Source of the DNA: Acidobacterium sp.
GTDB taxonomy: Bacteria > Acidobacteriota > Terriglobia > Terriglobales > Acidobacteriaceae
Assembly (NCBI GenBank): GCA_003152595.1
Contig: PMAM01000160.1
Location: 7,447 to 13,771, forward strand
Length of the DNA: 6,325 bases
Reading direction: 5' to 3'
This document shows positions 5,975 through 6,325 of the stretch, piece after piece. The translations under genes and the position numbers were made by a program. The notes under the pieces were generated by a model. It made no database searches. It was not told where the DNA came from and worked only from the letters and a program-made list of their open reading frames with translations. The number at the start of each line of letters is the position of its first letter. Within the stretch, counting starts at the first letter, position 1.

Positions 5975-6001
5975 CGCCCAGGCAAGCCAGCAGCCTGGGT
6001 G
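5975..6001. repeat. Inverted repeat (CCCAGGC-N9-GCCTGGG)
   Basis: Arms at 5977-5983 and 5993-5999 match perfectly over 7 bp; a G-T wobble and a C-G pair extend the stem to 9 bp. It stands just upstream of the operon promoter. It has no T-run on the plus strand; on the minus strand GCG-TTTG follows, so it could weakly terminate transcription entering from the right. It may also be part of the palindromic repeat cluster beside it. Confidence 0.6.
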
Positions 6002-6020
6002 CCACTGATGAAGCTCCCGT

Positions 6021-6055
6021 CTTGAAGGGCACGGCTTCCACAGCTTGCGGAAAAA
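6021..6055. repeat. Palindromic repeat module, half copy
   Basis: CTTGAAGGGCACGGCTTC (6021-6038) matches CTTTGAAGGGGCACAGCTTC at 6063-6082 apart from two inserted bases and one substitution. It then diverges into a Cys/Lys-like AT-rich run ending in AAAAA. It looks like the left part of the neighbouring element without its right stem. Confidence 0.5.
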
Positions 6056-6062
6056 CAAGTTG

Positions 6063-6139
6063 CTTTGAAGGGGCACAGCTTCATCTGTGCCGTAATCGCC
6101 CAAAATCAAGTCGGCTTCAGCCGCTGAGGGATGGTTTTC
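6063..6139. repeat. Palindromic repeat module, copy A
   Basis: The left part is a hairpin: GGCACAG (6072-6078), 6-nt loop, CTGTGCC (6085-6091). The conserved GTAATCGC follows, then a second small hairpin CGGCT-TC-AGCCG (6112-6123), then GAGGGATGGTTTTC. It shares a 13-nt identical block (6087-6099) and an 11-nt identical block (6112-6122) with copy B. The arrangement resembles REP/BIME-type interspersed repeats of intergenic DNA. I recall similar GGCTTCAGCC elements as abundant in Acidobacteriota, but have not checked. Confidence 0.65.
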
Positions 6140-6162
6140 TGTCATAAGGCGCCTTCTTCCCC

Positions 6163-6229
6163 AAGCTGTTCAGCCGTGCCGTAATCGCTGGAAGATGAAT
6201 CCGGCTTCAGCCCCTGCGGGACGGTTTTT
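6163..6229. repeat. Palindromic repeat module, copy B
   Basis: It shares GTGCCGTAATCGC (6176-6188) and CGGCTTCAGCC (6202-6212) with copy A, in the same order and orientation and offset by 89-90 nt. The following 16 nt match at 13 positions and end in GGTTTT. The left stem arm is degraded to AAGCTGTTCAGCC, so only part of the first hairpin is left. Confidence 0.65.
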
Positions 6230-6233
6230 GCCC

Positions 6234-6325
6234 GGAGCACGGTCCGCAACCGGTTTAAACTCCCACCCGGAAACTCCAATCCCGCAAACTCCAAAAAATC
6301 CGCTGCTGGACGGCCAGGTTCACCC
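6234..6325. other. Non-coding right edge with a threefold AAACTCC repeat
   Basis: No coding region is credible here. AAACTCC occurs at 6257-6263, 6271-6277 and 6286-6292, spaced 14 and 15 nt, with CCCGG or CCCGC between copies. The first copy overlaps GTTTAAAC (6253-6260), itself a palindrome. The next gene must lie to the right of the window. Confidence 0.5.

Noticed and set aside
6021..6292. CRISPR-like array
   Set aside because: The repeats are imperfect, few, internally palindromic and not separated by uniform unique spacers; the AAACTCC units are too short.

Overview
The window is high-GC DNA from a Gram-negative (diderm) bacterium. The best guess is an Acidobacteriota member of the Terriglobia type. 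Four things point there: the C-terminal architecture of the PIG-L deacetylase-like protein, a small PadR-type regulator, two secreted outer-membrane beta-barrel proteins, and a cluster of short GC-rich palindromic intergenic repeats. This assignment rests on remembered family patterns, not on a search.

Left part, plus strand. Positions 1-1338 hold the last 445 codons of a large secreted-type PIG-L/LmbE deacetylase-family protein; its catalytic N-terminus lies outside the window. A 326-nt gap without a convincing gene follows. Then comes a complete 629-residue outer-membrane protein (1665-3554) with a signal peptide, a Gln/Ala-rich coiled coil and a porin-like beta-barrel. It ends at a strong hairpin, a 7-bp stem closed by a C(UUCG)G loop at 3578-3595. 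The hairpin sits between convergent genes and probably ends transcription from both sides.

Right part, minus strand. Four genes run leftwards from about 5900 to 3626: a 305-residue outer-membrane protein of the Phenol_MetA_deg-like 'transporter' type, a 190-residue four-helix membrane protein, a 112-residue three-helix membrane protein whose GTG start overlaps the previous stop, and a 109-residue PadR-family repressor. Spacing (37 nt, 4-nt overlap, 82 nt) fits one operon. A sigma70-like promoter lies just upstream of the first gene, and a perfect 17-bp palindrome overlaps its -10 box and predicted transcription start. PadR may also have its own promoter giving a leaderless message. The attractive reading is a self-regulated envelope module in which PadR controls a porin-like protein and two unassigned inner-membrane proteins. 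Its substrate cannot be read from the sequence.

Right edge (5960-6325). There is no credible gene here. The stretch contains a perfect inverted repeat, a cluster of related palindromic modules whose stem changes look compensatory, and a heptamer repeated three times at 14-15 nt spacing.
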